From: Bacteroidales bacterium UBA5429
GTDB taxonomy: Bacteria > Bacteroidota > Bacteroidia > Bacteroidales > WCHB1-69
Direction: 5' to 3'
Assembly: GCA_002427605.1 (NCBI GenBank)
Contig: DIRT01000003.1
Span: 33,584-97,583, forward strand
DNA length: 64,000 nt
Made by a program: the position numbers and the translations under genes. Under the pieces are notes generated by a model, which worked only from the letters and a program-made list of their open reading frames with translations, made no database searches and had not been told where the DNA came from. Shown piece by piece: positions 1-8,242 of this stretch (its first letter is position 1; each line of letters begins with the position of its first letter).

Positions 1-1125
1 TCTACCATCATAGCTGGGTCCATAGGAACTGAAGGGTGCTCTTTTCCCTTCCACATTCACTCCACCAACGGCTAAGATATCTTCTGCTTCTGCAGGAGAA
101 GTTAAATATTTCCATGGTTTATTTCCATCATTTCCCATACTATTACATAGAATCATTCCTTTTGATGCCAAATAGGAAGCTGCGATAGAGGCTCTGCTAT
201 GCTTACCATCCATTTCGGCATAGGTTCTCGTTTTGGTAGTGTCGTCAAATTTGGTATATCCCAATGAAGAGTTGATTACTTGCACTCCAAGACTATCTGC
301 CCATTCTGCACCTACAACCCAGTTATCCTCCTCAACTTTATTTTCACTTCTTCCATCTTCAGTTTGCGCCAGCCATACTGTTACTCCGGGTGCTGAGCCA
401 ATCAATTCTCCGGGTAAATAGGATGCAATAGTAGCCAACACCATGGTTCCGTGTGATCCTGCACCAAAAGGATTGGCTCCCAGTTGTGCGTAATGTCTTG
501 CTCCTCTCAGTCTGTTTTGTGATCTGAGCATTTCGAAGTGGCGAATGGTATCCGTGTTTAAAAATCCGCCATCCAACAACATCAACTTAATACCTTCTCC
601 TTTGAATCCCAAACGGTGTAGCCAATGGGTATTGTTTATTCTAATCTGTTCCGTTCCTAAGCCATAATCAAGGTCATCCGGAATTTCAATTTGAGAGACA
701 ACCTCTTTTTCGTTGACAAAATGAAAAGGATTAGCGATAATCTCCTCTTTATCTTTCATAGGAATGGTTCTCTCACAATCAATTACAAAACTTAACTCTC
801 TGATTAGTTCTTCAATATTTTCCACTTCTGAGTAGATTGTAATTCCATTTAACCATTTAGATCGCGTCATCAGGAGCATGTTGCTATCCAGTTTTAGAAC
901 TGCCTCAATATATGCCGGACTGACAGGTAGATCTTGTTCTGTTATTTCGATATTATATTTAGCTCTTCGGTCCAGTGCTGCTTGCGACAAAAATTGAAGT
1001 GGTTGTTCAATGGAGTAGGGAGTTCCTTTTTTGTCCTTAAACTGAACCCAATATTTTGCAGGAGATTGTGCAAATAGTGGTAATAAAAAGAATGTAGAAA
1101 GAAAAATTAAAGCTACTCTTTTCAT
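1..1125 (-). CDS. Subtilisin-like serine protease (S8), 5' part
   Basis: The first 375 codons of a secreted subtilase; the gene runs off the left edge. A signal peptide ends near LFAQS at residue 20. Two of the three catalytic residues are visible: Asp185 in LLDGGF and His225 in GSHGTMV; the oxyanion-hole Asn328 lies in CNSMGNDG. The catalytic Ser motif (GTS) must lie beyond the window. The region between the signal peptide and Asp185 is likely an inhibitory propeptide-like domain. The start ATG (1123-1125) is followed at once by a Lys/Arg plus hydrophobic stretch, which fixes it. Divergent from prs. Bacteroidota S8 proteases of this kind are usually secreted and may carry a C-terminal type IX sorting domain, which cannot be checked here. 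Confidence 0.88.
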   Translation of the reverse strand, partial: MKRVALIFLSTFFLLPLFAQSPAKYWVQFKDKKGTPYSIEQPLQFLSQAALDRRAKYNIEITEQDLPVSPAYIEAVLKLDSNMLLMTRSKWLNGITIYSEVENIEELIRELSFVIDCERTIPMKDKEEIIANPFHFVNEKEVVSQIEIPDDLDYGLGTEQIRINNTHWLHRLGFKGEGIKLMLLDGGFLNTDTIRHFEMLRSQNRLRGARHYAQLGANPFGAGSHGTMVLATIASYLPGELIGSAPGVTVWLAQTEDGRSENKVEEDNWVVGAEWADSLGVQVINSSLGYTKFDDTTKTRTYAEMDGKHSRASIAASYLASKGMILCNSMGNDGNKPWKYLTSPAEAEDILAVGGVNVEGKRAPFSSYGPSYDGR

Positions 1126-1208
1126 GATCTTTACAGAGGTTAAATTATGGTTTATCAATGAATATGCAAAAATAATGATATTTTTCGAGAAAATGTGAAA
1201 AATCTTTG

Positions 1209-1216
1209 TATATTTG
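1209..1216 (+). promoter_or_regulatory. -7 promoter box for prs
   Basis: TATATTTG fits the Bacteroidota -7 consensus TAnnTTTG, 44 bases before the prs ATG. No good -33 TTTG is seen at the right distance; only a T-rich stretch near 1181-1185. Confidence 0.5.
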
Positions 1217-1260
1217 TAAATCCAAACTAATTTAACCAAACCGTTTATAATCAATAAAAT

Positions 1261-2199
1261 ATGATTCGACACAAGAGTGCTTTAGTGACAGGTCGCGCCC
1301 ATCCCGAGTTAGCGCAAAAAATTGCAGAACATTTAAATACTGAACTTTTAGATGTGGATATAGCTCAGTTTCAAGATGGAGAAATCCAGGCCTATTACAA
1401 AGAAACAATTAGAGGAAACTATGTTTTTATTGTTCAACCTACATCCGGTCCGGCTGAAAACATCATGGAGTTATTAATTCTTATAGATGCTGCTAAAAGA
1501 GCTTCTGCGTACAAAATAATTGCAGTGATGCCCTATTTTGGGTATGCCCGACAAGATAGAAAAGATAGTCCAAGAACCTCCATTGGGGCTAAATTGATGG
1601 CCAATTTGTTGAGTGCTGCAGGTGTGGATAGAATAATCACAATAGATCTGCACGCTGATCAAATTCAAGGTTTTTTTGAAATTCCTGTGGATCATATGTA
1701 TGCTTCCAATGTCTTTTTCCCTTATATTCAAAGTTTGAATTTGGATAATCTTTGTATAGTATCCCCCGACACAGGAGGAACTAAAAGAGCATCAGTTTAT
1801 GCCAAAGCATTGGATTGTGACCTGGCTATCGGTTTTAAACAACGTGAGAAACAAAATGAGGTAGCCAGTTTGCAAATTATTGGAGATATTGCAGGGAAAA
1901 ACTGTATCTTAGTGGATGATATTATTGATACCGGTGGAACTTTATGTAAAGCAGCTGCCAGACTAAAAGAGTTGGGAGCTAAAAGTGTAATCGCTATGTG
2001 TGTACACGGATTGCTCTCCGGTAATGGTCCCGAAAATGTGATGAATTCCGCAATTGATAAGTTGGTACTCACAGATACAATCCCTCTTAAAGCTGATATT
2101 GATAAAATTGAAGTGGTATCCATCTCAAAACTATTGGCAGACGTCATCCAAAGCGTGGTAGATCAATCTTCGATTACATCACACTTTATGTTCAACTAG
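1261..2199 (+). CDS. prs: Ribose-phosphate pyrophosphokinase
   Basis: Makes PRPP from ribose 5-phosphate and ATP for purine, pyrimidine, NAD and histidine synthesis in the cytoplasm. At 312 residues it has the usual length. Family landmarks are visible: FQDGE near residue 38, the flexible-loop region YARQDRKD near residue 97, and the PRPP-binding signature LVDDIIDTGGTL near residue 218. The ATG fits the expected N-terminus. The stop codon is followed within two bases by a heptamer array (2202-2233), so the gene probably ends its transcription unit there. Confident call; ordinary housekeeping gene. Confidence 0.97.
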   Translation: MIRHKSALVTGRAHPELAQKIAEHLNTELLDVDIAQFQDGEIQAYYKETIRGNYVFIVQPTSGPAENIMELLILIDAAKRASAYKIIAVMPYFGYARQDRKDSPRTSIGAKLMANLLSAAGVDRIITIDLHADQIQGFFEIPVDHMYASNVFFPYIQSLNLDNLCIVSPDTGGTKRASVYAKALDCDLAIGFKQREKQNEVASLQIIGDIAGKNCILVDDIIDTGGTLCKAAARLKELGAKSVIAMCVHGLLSGNGPENVMNSAIDKLVLTDTIPLKADIDKIEVVSISKLLADVIQSVVDQSSITSHFMFN

Positions 2200-2201
2200 C
2201 T

Positions 2202-2233
2202 GAAGTAAGAAGTAAGAAGTAAGAAGTAAGTAA
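2202..2233. repeat. Heptamer tandem array, GAAGTAA x4
   Basis: Four perfect tandem copies of GAAGTAA, then GTAAGTG, beginning two bases after the prs stop codon. A related array in the opposite orientation lies at 2719-2743, on the other side of the four-helix-bundle gene. Confidence 0.9.
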
Positions 2234-2237
2234 GTGT

Positions 2238-2618
2238 CTAATCTTTAGGGTTTAGGGTCTTGTTTTTAGGACTCGAACTTAGTCTTTGTATTATTTTTTT
2301 TAAGGCGCTCACAAATATTGCAGTTAATTGGTCCGCTTCTTTTAAATATTCTTCCACTTCATACCATTTTTTTGATTGAATTATTTCTAACCAAAAACAA
2401 CATTCGTCAATTTCTTCAACTACTATACGCAGTTTTGCAATAAATTCTTTATCGCTTCTTGCTCTTGATGCTGCTCTATAATTGGCTCCTACAGATGTAG
2501 CTGACCGAACCAATTGACTTATAACTACTCTTTTAGGAAAAGAATAATCAATTTTTTCGACCAAATCAATAATTGAAAGTGAAAAACACTTTGTTCTGTC
2601 TTGTAATTCTTTACTCAT
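2238..2618 (-). CDS. Four-helix bundle protein (S23/IVS family)
   Basis: 126 residues with the hallmark pattern of the four-helix bundle family first seen in proteins encoded inside 23S rRNA intervening sequences: RSATSVGANYRAASRARS near residue 37, then EFIAKLRIVVEEIDECCFWLE. The family also includes the Avd accessory protein of diversity-generating retroelements. Its biochemical role is unclear; some members bind nucleic acid. The gene lies alone between the 3' ends of prs and a TPR gene, with heptamer arrays of opposite orientation on both sides, so it may be the cargo of a small mobile unit. Its last codons (LNPKD) are themselves read from a TTTAGGG-type heptamer pair, which suggests the C-terminus grew from repeat DNA. 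Confidence 0.85.
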   Translation of the reverse strand: MSKELQDRTKCFSLSIIDLVEKIDYSFPKRVVISQLVRSATSVGANYRAASRARSDKEFIAKLRIVVEEIDECCFWLEIIQSKKWYEVEEYLKEADQLTAIFVSALKKIIQRLSSSPKNKTLNPKD

Positions 2619-2718
2619 ATCTCTTTAAAATTAGAATTGTTAGTTGTTATAGTTTGTTTTTAGTGTTTTTGGAGAAGATTTTGATTTTTTTGATAATGAG
2701 TGATATAAGAACGCTAAT

Positions 2719-2743
2719 TTCTTACTTCATACTTCTTACTTGA
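2719..2743. repeat. Heptamer array, CTTACTT type
   Basis: CTTACTT, CATACTT, CTTACTT in tandem: the reverse complement of the array at 2202-2233. It covers the stop codon (2736-2738) of the TPR gene read leftward. With the left array it frames the four-helix-bundle gene as an imperfect inverted repeat. Confidence 0.85.
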
Positions 2744-3350
2744 TAAGGGAAAGTCCGTCTTTTGCGGATTTGTCGTTAGGGGCGATGATTAACACCGTGT
2801 TAAAGAGGATTTTAGCTTCTTTTTTCTTACCTAAGAAATACTTGGTCCAGCCTGCCATGAGGTTGGAATAGTAGTCGAAAGGATATAAACTAACCACTAA
2901 ATCAAAATGTTTTTCGGCTAAAGTGAAGTTTTTGCGATAATAGTAAATATTGCCTAAAGCGTAGTTTACTTTGGTGTTTGTCGGGTCGATAGCAAGTATT
3001 TTCTTGTAAGTGGCTTCAAGTTGATCGGTTTTTTTCTGTGCTTCGAGTGGATTACACAAACCGAGTAATGCCTCAACCGCTTTGGGACGTAACTTGATGG
3101 CTTGTTGATAGTAACGAATGCTCGCATCATAATTTTTGTCTAAGTAGTAAAGCCAACCCAATCTGAGGGATTTGTGATAATCAAATCCATTTAATCCGAC
3201 AAGTTCATTGATAGCACCTTTGTAATCACCGGCTGCTTCTTTGGCGTAGCTGTTTTCGAAAAGTTTGGAAGGAGTAACCTGTGCGGAAGCTGAAAATCCA
3301 AACAGGATTAACAAGATGAGTATTGCACTGTTTTTCTTTAAAAATTCCAT
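2736..3350 (-). CDS. Secreted TPR protein
   Basis: 204 residues: signal peptide (hydrophobic stretch 9-22, cleavage near ASAQ) followed by about four tetratricopeptide repeats, e.g. SIRYYQQAIKLRPKAVEALL and NTKVNYALGNIYYYRKNFTLAEKHFDLVVSLYP. TPRs are protein-binding scaffolds; here probably periplasmic. Last gene of the PqqD/ATP-grasp operon: its start overlaps the upstream beta-barrel gene by 13 bases, a sign of translational coupling. Its stop lies inside a heptamer array. No enzymatic motif is seen, so a scaffold or partner role for the preceding outer-membrane protein is inferred. Confidence 0.8.
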   Translation of the reverse strand: MEFLKKNSAILILLILFGFSASAQVTPSKLFENSYAKEAAGDYKGAINELVGLNGFDYHKSLRLGWLYYLDKNYDASIRYYQQAIKLRPKAVEALLGLCNPLEAQKKTDQLEATYKKILAIDPTNTKVNYALGNIYYYRKNFTLAEKHFDLVVSLYPFDYYSNLMAGWTKYFLGKKKEAKILFNTVLIIAPNDKSAKDGLSLIK

Positions 3351-4666
3351 TTTAATCCAAGATTAATTAATTGATTGTTATACTTATACATTAATAGTTC
3401 TGTGTAATAATTGGTCAACGCCCAACCTTCTCGTTGTGTCCACGAGTATGTGGCAGAAATAGTCAATTTTTTAAAATAGTAAGATAAACTGACATTGGTG
3501 ATGAGCTTGATTGGGTCGTAGGTATCATAAACGATATAAGAACGCTCTGCCATGTGATTCAGGTGATCTCCAACACTGACCATTCCATCTAACCACATAT
3601 TTCCGAATAATCTCAAACCTATTTTTTGAGTGAAAATGGTTTGTGTACCTCTGTTTTCATGATTATCAAAAATTAAGGTTCCGGCAGTAGTTCCATAGAA
3701 GTTTAGGTTTCCCAAAGGATAATATGTAAGCTGTATTGTGGAATGAAACTGATTTGATGAAGCAAAGTCTGAATAACCAAAACAGATTTCAGGCATAAAG
3801 TACGTAAATCGTTTATTCATAAACACTAAAGCAGAAATGTTGTAATCTGTTGTTTGAGAAGATCTGATTCTCCTGCCTGCTCCATTTCCTGATACAGGAA
3901 CTGCCAACTTGTTATTCTTCTCAATAGCGTAAAATCCGGCAGTAAATCCGATGGTGAAGTTGTGTTTTAATCCGATTTCTGTACCAAGATTGAATTGATG
4001 TTGTGATAATAAATCACTTTTTCTAATGCTGTCTCGGGCAAAACTTTCAAATTTTGTAGTAAACAAGTTATAGCTTGTGTTCAATTTTACACGTTCAGAA
4101 AGATTAAATCCGATAGTTATACCTCCCAATACCATATTTTGATACTGGTTTATAGTGTCGAGATTGGCGATATCATTGCGTAGTTTTTCATTATTGTCAC
4201 TGAAAGTATATCCACCGGAAAGATGGACAAAATCAACCAACGGAGAACTATAACCCAGATATTCCCGGCTGCTTTTGGGCAATCTTTTTCCCAGTATGTC
4301 AGCTTTCATATTTTGTCCGCTTAGCCGATATGCCATGTATAAACTACCTTTTAAATAAAGATCATCGGGAATATCAACCATCGCTTTTTCGTAATATTTT
4401 GCTGCTTTGGCATAGTTTTTTAACTCGTAATAAGCAATTGCTTTGCGATAATATAAATAGGGAAAAGTGATTTCCGTTTTTTCTGCTCTATTTGTTGTCT
4501 TAATCAGTGCTTTGTAATCTTTATTTTGAAGCTGAGCAAAAGTGAGACTGTCATAATAAGCTATCTTCTTATTTTTGTTTGACTCATGGGTTCTGTGTGG
4601 CTCTTGTTGTCCTTTGACTGTTCCCAAAAGAGTGATTGCAATGATGCTTAAAATTATTCGATACAT
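3338..4666 (-). CDS. TPR plus outer-membrane beta-barrel protein
   Basis: 442 residues. A signal peptide (ends near VKGQ) is followed by about 100 residues of TPR-like helices (FPYLYYRKAIAYYELKNYAKAAKYYEKA) and then by a long alternation of amphipathic strands ending in NLGLKWNF, with a C-terminal Phe as in outer-membrane barrels. The layout resembles YaiO-type outer-membrane proteins of Bacteroidota, but I do not claim that family firmly. It overlaps the urea-transporter/M23 gene and the downstream TPR gene by 13 bases each, so the three are surely co-translated. Possible role: outer-membrane channel or docking site for the product or substrate of the operon; this is inference. Confidence 0.75.
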   Translation of the reverse strand: MYRIILSIIAITLLGTVKGQQEPHRTHESNKNKKIAYYDSLTFAQLQNKDYKALIKTTNRAEKTEITFPYLYYRKAIAYYELKNYAKAAKYYEKAMVDIPDDLYLKGSLYMAYRLSGQNMKADILGKRLPKSSREYLGYSSPLVDFVHLSGGYTFSDNNEKLRNDIANLDTINQYQNMVLGGITIGFNLSERVKLNTSYNLFTTKFESFARDSIRKSDLLSQHQFNLGTEIGLKHNFTIGFTAGFYAIEKNNKLAVPVSGNGAGRRIRSSQTTDYNISALVFMNKRFTYFMPEICFGYSDFASSNQFHSTIQLTYYPLGNLNFYGTTAGTLIFDNHENRGTQTIFTQKIGLRLFGNMWLDGMVSVGDHLNHMAERSYIVYDTYDPIKLITNVSLSYYFKKLTISATYSWTQREGWALTNYYTELLMYKYNNQLINLGLKWNF

Positions 4667-6822
4667 AAGTTAAGATTCTGTGATTTAATTTCGATTTTTG
4701 ATTGTGATATAACTATGCTATATTCTGTACCCGGCTGTTTTTTCCAAAAAGATTTGACCTCAACCTGATTGAGATACTCAGCATATTCAGGATAAAATGG
4801 ATTGTCCATCCGATGCAATTTAGATGAAAAATTGACCTGACTGAGCAGTACAATCGGAGCAAGAAAATCTTGTAGCCATTTGATGGAGAGAGGCAACTCT
4901 TTTGATAGTGGAATGATATCTTTCACTTCAATAGTTTGCTCTCCGGTCAATAAAAGTCTAAAGCAACTACGATAGAAGGTATAGAGTGCAGAGTTTTTCT
5001 TTCCTTCAAAATCGGTAAAGTAAAACATAGTGCCATCATTCACAAAGTAAGCAGTTGAGTTTGACTTTTCGCAGTGAATATAAGTATTGTTATATGCATT
5101 GGTTGCTACCTTCCAGGTTAATACTTCTCCGTTATAGTTGACATTCAATTCTCTGCCGGGCTTGAAATTGAACGCACTGTAAATCAAGTCCAAACTGTTC
5201 ACATTATATACAATGGCATTTTCGGAAGGAATTTCACCAATTCTTAAGATGGGCTTTCCATCGGTTTTTTCAAAATAGTACCCGAATGGATAGCGATATG
5301 TTTTTGCACCAATTTCAGGCGTTAGCTGAACCTGGAAGTGGAGGTGTGGCTCGGGTGAGCGTCCGGAGTTACCGCAAGAGGCAAGTATCGTACCTTTTGT
5401 TACATAATCCCCGACTTGAACTTTAAAACTGTCCTGCTTTAAGTGGCTGATTTGAGTAAAAAGTCCATTCAAGTGGTTGAGAATAATGGTGTTGCCCCAA
5501 TTTTTATTGGTATTGACATCGCCGATTTCATTATCCTTTGTAATATTGCTAATTTGATACACATACCCATCAGCAGGAGCTAAAACAGGCTTATTGTAAC
5601 AGTAATAATCCTCTTTTTGGGATCCGGGTAATGCGTAGGTTCTATTCTCATCCGTAATAACAAAATCGAGTGCACTTCCCCATTCACCCAAATGGGTGAT
5701 TTCTCCATTATATCCCTGACTGACAGTCCATTCACCCATAAATGGGAGTTTCATCTTAAAGGGTATATCATTTTCGAAACGTTGTGCATAGTTTCTGCTT
5801 TTGTACACCGTTTTTTCGGGATCGTAATATTGTATATATGGAAAAATAAAAAATTTATTGAATGTACGATGGATTAATACGTAGATCACTACAATGGATA
5901 ATATACTGAATGACAGAGTGTATGACGATAAACCTGTTCCGGCAATCAGTTTTTCAATACCGGCATACAGTAGGAAAAGTATGGGTGTAAATACTGCTAC
6001 AAGTAGATAGCTGTGGATATTGGGGATGATGAAAAAACAACCCATTGCGATTCCCCAGAAAATAAAGTTTGTTCCCGCCAGGTTGGCAGTCAATAACTGC
6101 AAATCAAACCCTACGATTTTACCAATTACAAAAGCACAGAAAAATCCGAGAAATGCAACTGTCGATTTAATACGGGAATGGATGAGCAATGCAATGGTAA
6201 TCAAAACTCCCACTAAAATACTATCTGTAAAAAAGAGAGATGCCAGCGTTTTAAAATAGAGGTGAATGAGTTGAGGAAACTGAACATGATCCAACGAATG
6301 TACTAAGTCATACCACGGAACACTCATTTGCTTGGCTAACAGCAATGTAAAGCGGTCAAATTGAGTAATCAGTTCAATATTGGCAAAGTTTCGGAATGCA
6401 AAGTCGATAATAAAACTGGTAATCACAAAAGGCAAAGTGAGTAACGGTAAGTTTTTCTTTGAAAGTACCGTTTCGAGCCAAATGGTAAGTAAAAATGAGA
6501 GTATGATGGCAAAGATGAAAAAGAGTAAAAAGGAGTGGTTGAAATAAAACTTATTCATCAAGCTCATACCCATGAAGACAGCATTAAATCCGTAGATACC
6601 GGTAGCAATCTTATCTCTGGAAAAACCGAGTAAGTGAGAGAGTAAATTGGTAATGATGACCGCTACCAATCCTCCTAACCCGATTCGGAGATCCAGCATG
6701 CTTAAAATGAGTACGAGAACAGCAAGCCAGGTCTGCATTGAGAAGAAGATCTGGCCATAGCTGTTGAGGGTTGCTTTCAGATGTAGGGTCATGAAAGACT
6801 TGAGGGTGGTTTTATCTTGCAT
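4654..6822 (-). CDS. Urea transporter fused to M23 metallopeptidase
   Basis: 722 residues with two parts. Residues 25-320 are about ten membrane helices matching the urea transporter family: LRIGLGG at 45-51, LLGFSRD at 64-70, then GIYGFN at 75-80. Residues 355-505 are a LytM-like M23 peptidase: zinc ligands H377 and D386 (H..EWGSALDF) and HLH at 493-495. The 505-722 tail has no motif I recognise. M23 enzymes cleave peptidoglycan cross-bridges; UT proteins are passive channels for urea and similar small amides. If the helices place the peptidase outside, it would face peptidoglycan. 19 bases downstream of the decarboxylase gene and overlapping the beta-barrel gene. The fusion is unusual; both halves look intact. 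Confidence 0.85.
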   Translation of the reverse strand: MQDKTTLKSFMTLHLKATLNSYGQIFFSMQTWLAVLVLILSMLDLRIGLGGLVAVIITNLLSHLLGFSRDKIATGIYGFNAVFMGMSLMNKFYFNHSFLLFFIFAIILSFLLTIWLETVLSKKNLPLLTLPFVITSFIIDFAFRNFANIELITQFDRFTLLLAKQMSVPWYDLVHSLDHVQFPQLIHLYFKTLASLFFTDSILVGVLITIALLIHSRIKSTVAFLGFFCAFVIGKIVGFDLQLLTANLAGTNFIFWGIAMGCFFIIPNIHSYLLVAVFTPILFLLYAGIEKLIAGTGLSSYTLSFSILSIVVIYVLIHRTFNKFFIFPYIQYYDPEKTVYKSRNYAQRFENDIPFKMKLPFMGEWTVSQGYNGEITHLGEWGSALDFVITDENRTYALPGSQKEDYYCYNKPVLAPADGYVYQISNITKDNEIGDVNTNKNWGNTIILNHLNGLFTQISHLKQDSFKVQVGDYVTKGTILASCGNSGRSPEPHLHFQVQLTPEIGAKTYRYPFGYYFEKTDGKPILRIGEIPSENAIVYNVNSLDLIYSAFNFKPGRELNVNYNGEVLTWKVATNAYNNTYIHCEKSNSTAYFVNDGTMFYFTDFEGKKNSALYTFYRSCFRLLLTGEQTIEVKDIIPLSKELPLSIKWLQDFLAPIVLLSQVNFSSKLHRMDNPFYPEYAEYLNQVEVKSFWKKQPGTEYSIVISQSKIEIKSQNLNLCIE

Positions 6823-6841
6823 TATCTGATAATATCACAAA

Positions 6842-8188
6842 TTATTTTAGGTGTTCCGGTACTACTTCACAATCTACAATAGTATTTACTGTTTCTTGCT
6901 TGCGGATCAGGTGTACTTCTCCTTTTGTATCAATCATTACCACATTGGGTCTCATCGTAATAAACTGCATCCATTGGGTCATATTGTATGCTCCCACTTC
7001 ATGTACAACGACGCGGTCATCCTTTTTCAAGATGGGCATAATCACACTTTCGCGGATAGCATCAATATTCATGCACAAAGGACCATAAAGTGTGGTTTCT
7101 TCAACATGTTGAGTGAAATCCTGAGCAGGTGAAACACGGTGATTGTACCAAAACGAGGTAAACATAATATTGATACCAATATCCAGTACGGTAGCTCTGC
7201 GACCATCGGCTAGACGTTTTGTTGCTAACACTGTTCCAAGCAAATAACCCGCTTCGTCAATCAATGCACGACCAGTTTCTAAAATTAATAATGGTAGTTC
7301 ATCAGGACGGAAACCGAATTGCAGAATAGTAGTGGTAATTGCTTCAGCGTAATCATCAAAAGTGGGAATAATGTCGCTTCCTTGCAAATAGGATCCTTTG
7401 AGCGTATTGGCTGAGCAAAAGCCACCACCCATATCCAAATATTTTACATGTTTTCCTGTTGTATTGGCGTATGCAAAAGCCAATTCACACATTTTGCGTG
7501 CAGCTACTGCATAAGCGTTAGCGGTCAACATATAAGTTCCAATATGGCAATGGAGTCCTTCTAATTGTAGTTTCTCTTGGGCAATAATTTTTACAATGGC
7601 ATTCCAGGCTTGTCCATTTTCGTAGTTAAAACCGAATCTGTCCCATTGTGGATAAACACCGGTATCCATGTTGACACGAATGGCAACTCGTGCTTTAACA
7701 TCTTCTCTCTCTTCCATAATTTCAATCAGCATGAACAGTTCATCGAAATGGTCGATATGAATAAGAGAGCGATTTTCAACTGCCATGATCAAATCTTCTC
7801 TGGATTTATCCGGTCCGTTGAAAATAATTAGATTACCGGGAACACCATTGCGGAGCGCTTTCTGATATTCAAATCCGGAAACAACTTCCGCCCAGCTGCC
7901 CTCTTGATGGAAAACCTGACAAACCGCATTCAAGTAGTTTGTTTTGTAACTCCACGCAAATTGCACTTTGGGATAGCGCATTCTAAACGCTTTTAGGGCT
8001 TTTTGATAAGTTTGACGAATGGTTCTTTCACTGATCACAAAGAGTGGTGAGCCATATTGGTCCATTAAATCGGCAATAGCCACATTATCAATGAATTTTA
8101 CTGGTGTATATTCTGTACGACTGCCGAATTTATTCATCATTCCGGCATTCAATTTTTGTATTGTTGGACTTTCGTAATTGGGTTTCAT
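6842..8188 (-). CDS. Group IV PLP decarboxylase (LysA/DapDC-like)
   Basis: 448 residues of the alanine-racemase-fold decarboxylase family (diaminopimelate, ornithine/arginine and carboxynorspermidine decarboxylases). The PLP lysine is K82 in WSYKTN. Also visible: HCHIGT near residue 217, the phosphate-binding GGGF near 255, GPLCMNID near 365 (the active-site Cys/Asp from the partner subunit) and EVGAYN near 400. The substrate cannot be told; the divergence from typical lysA and the neighbours (ATP-grasp, PqqD-like) argue for a specialised amino acid or conjugate rather than lysine synthesis. It sits third in the leftward operon, with 54 bases of heptamer repeat separating it from the ATP-grasp gene. 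Confidence 0.85.
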   Translation of the reverse strand: MKPNYESPTIQKLNAGMMNKFGSRTEYTPVKFIDNVAIADLMDQYGSPLFVISERTIRQTYQKALKAFRMRYPKVQFAWSYKTNYLNAVCQVFHQEGSWAEVVSGFEYQKALRNGVPGNLIIFNGPDKSREDLIMAVENRSLIHIDHFDELFMLIEIMEEREDVKARVAIRVNMDTGVYPQWDRFGFNYENGQAWNAIVKIIAQEKLQLEGLHCHIGTYMLTANAYAVAARKMCELAFAYANTTGKHVKYLDMGGGFCSANTLKGSYLQGSDIIPTFDDYAEAITTTILQFGFRPDELPLLILETGRALIDEAGYLLGTVLATKRLADGRRATVLDIGINIMFTSFWYNHRVSPAQDFTQHVEETTLYGPLCMNIDAIRESVIMPILKKDDRVVVHEVGAYNMTQWMQFITMRPNVVMIDTKGEVHLIRKQETVNTIVDCEVVPEHLK

Positions 8189-8190
8189 AT

Positions 8191-8225
8191 TAAATTTAGA
8201 ATTTAGATTTTAGAATTTAGAATTA
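8191..8225. repeat. Heptamer array TTTAGAA, identical to 52578-52612
   Basis: TTTAGAA, TTTAGAT, TTTAGAA, TTTAGAA in tandem inside the 54-base gap of the operon. The whole 35-base stretch is identical, reverse-complemented, to 52578-52612, including the one variant unit. Confidence 0.9.
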
Positions 8226-8242
8226 AATTTGAACATAGATTT

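Noticed and set aside
1474..1731. Leftward frames inside prs and many others opposite glyA, clpB, activase and gpsA
   Set aside because: They lie wholly within well-recognised genes and show no family resemblance.
2249..2262. Telomere-like TTTAGGG pair
   Set aside because: Only two units, inside the end of the four-helix-bundle gene; better seen as part of the heptamer habit.
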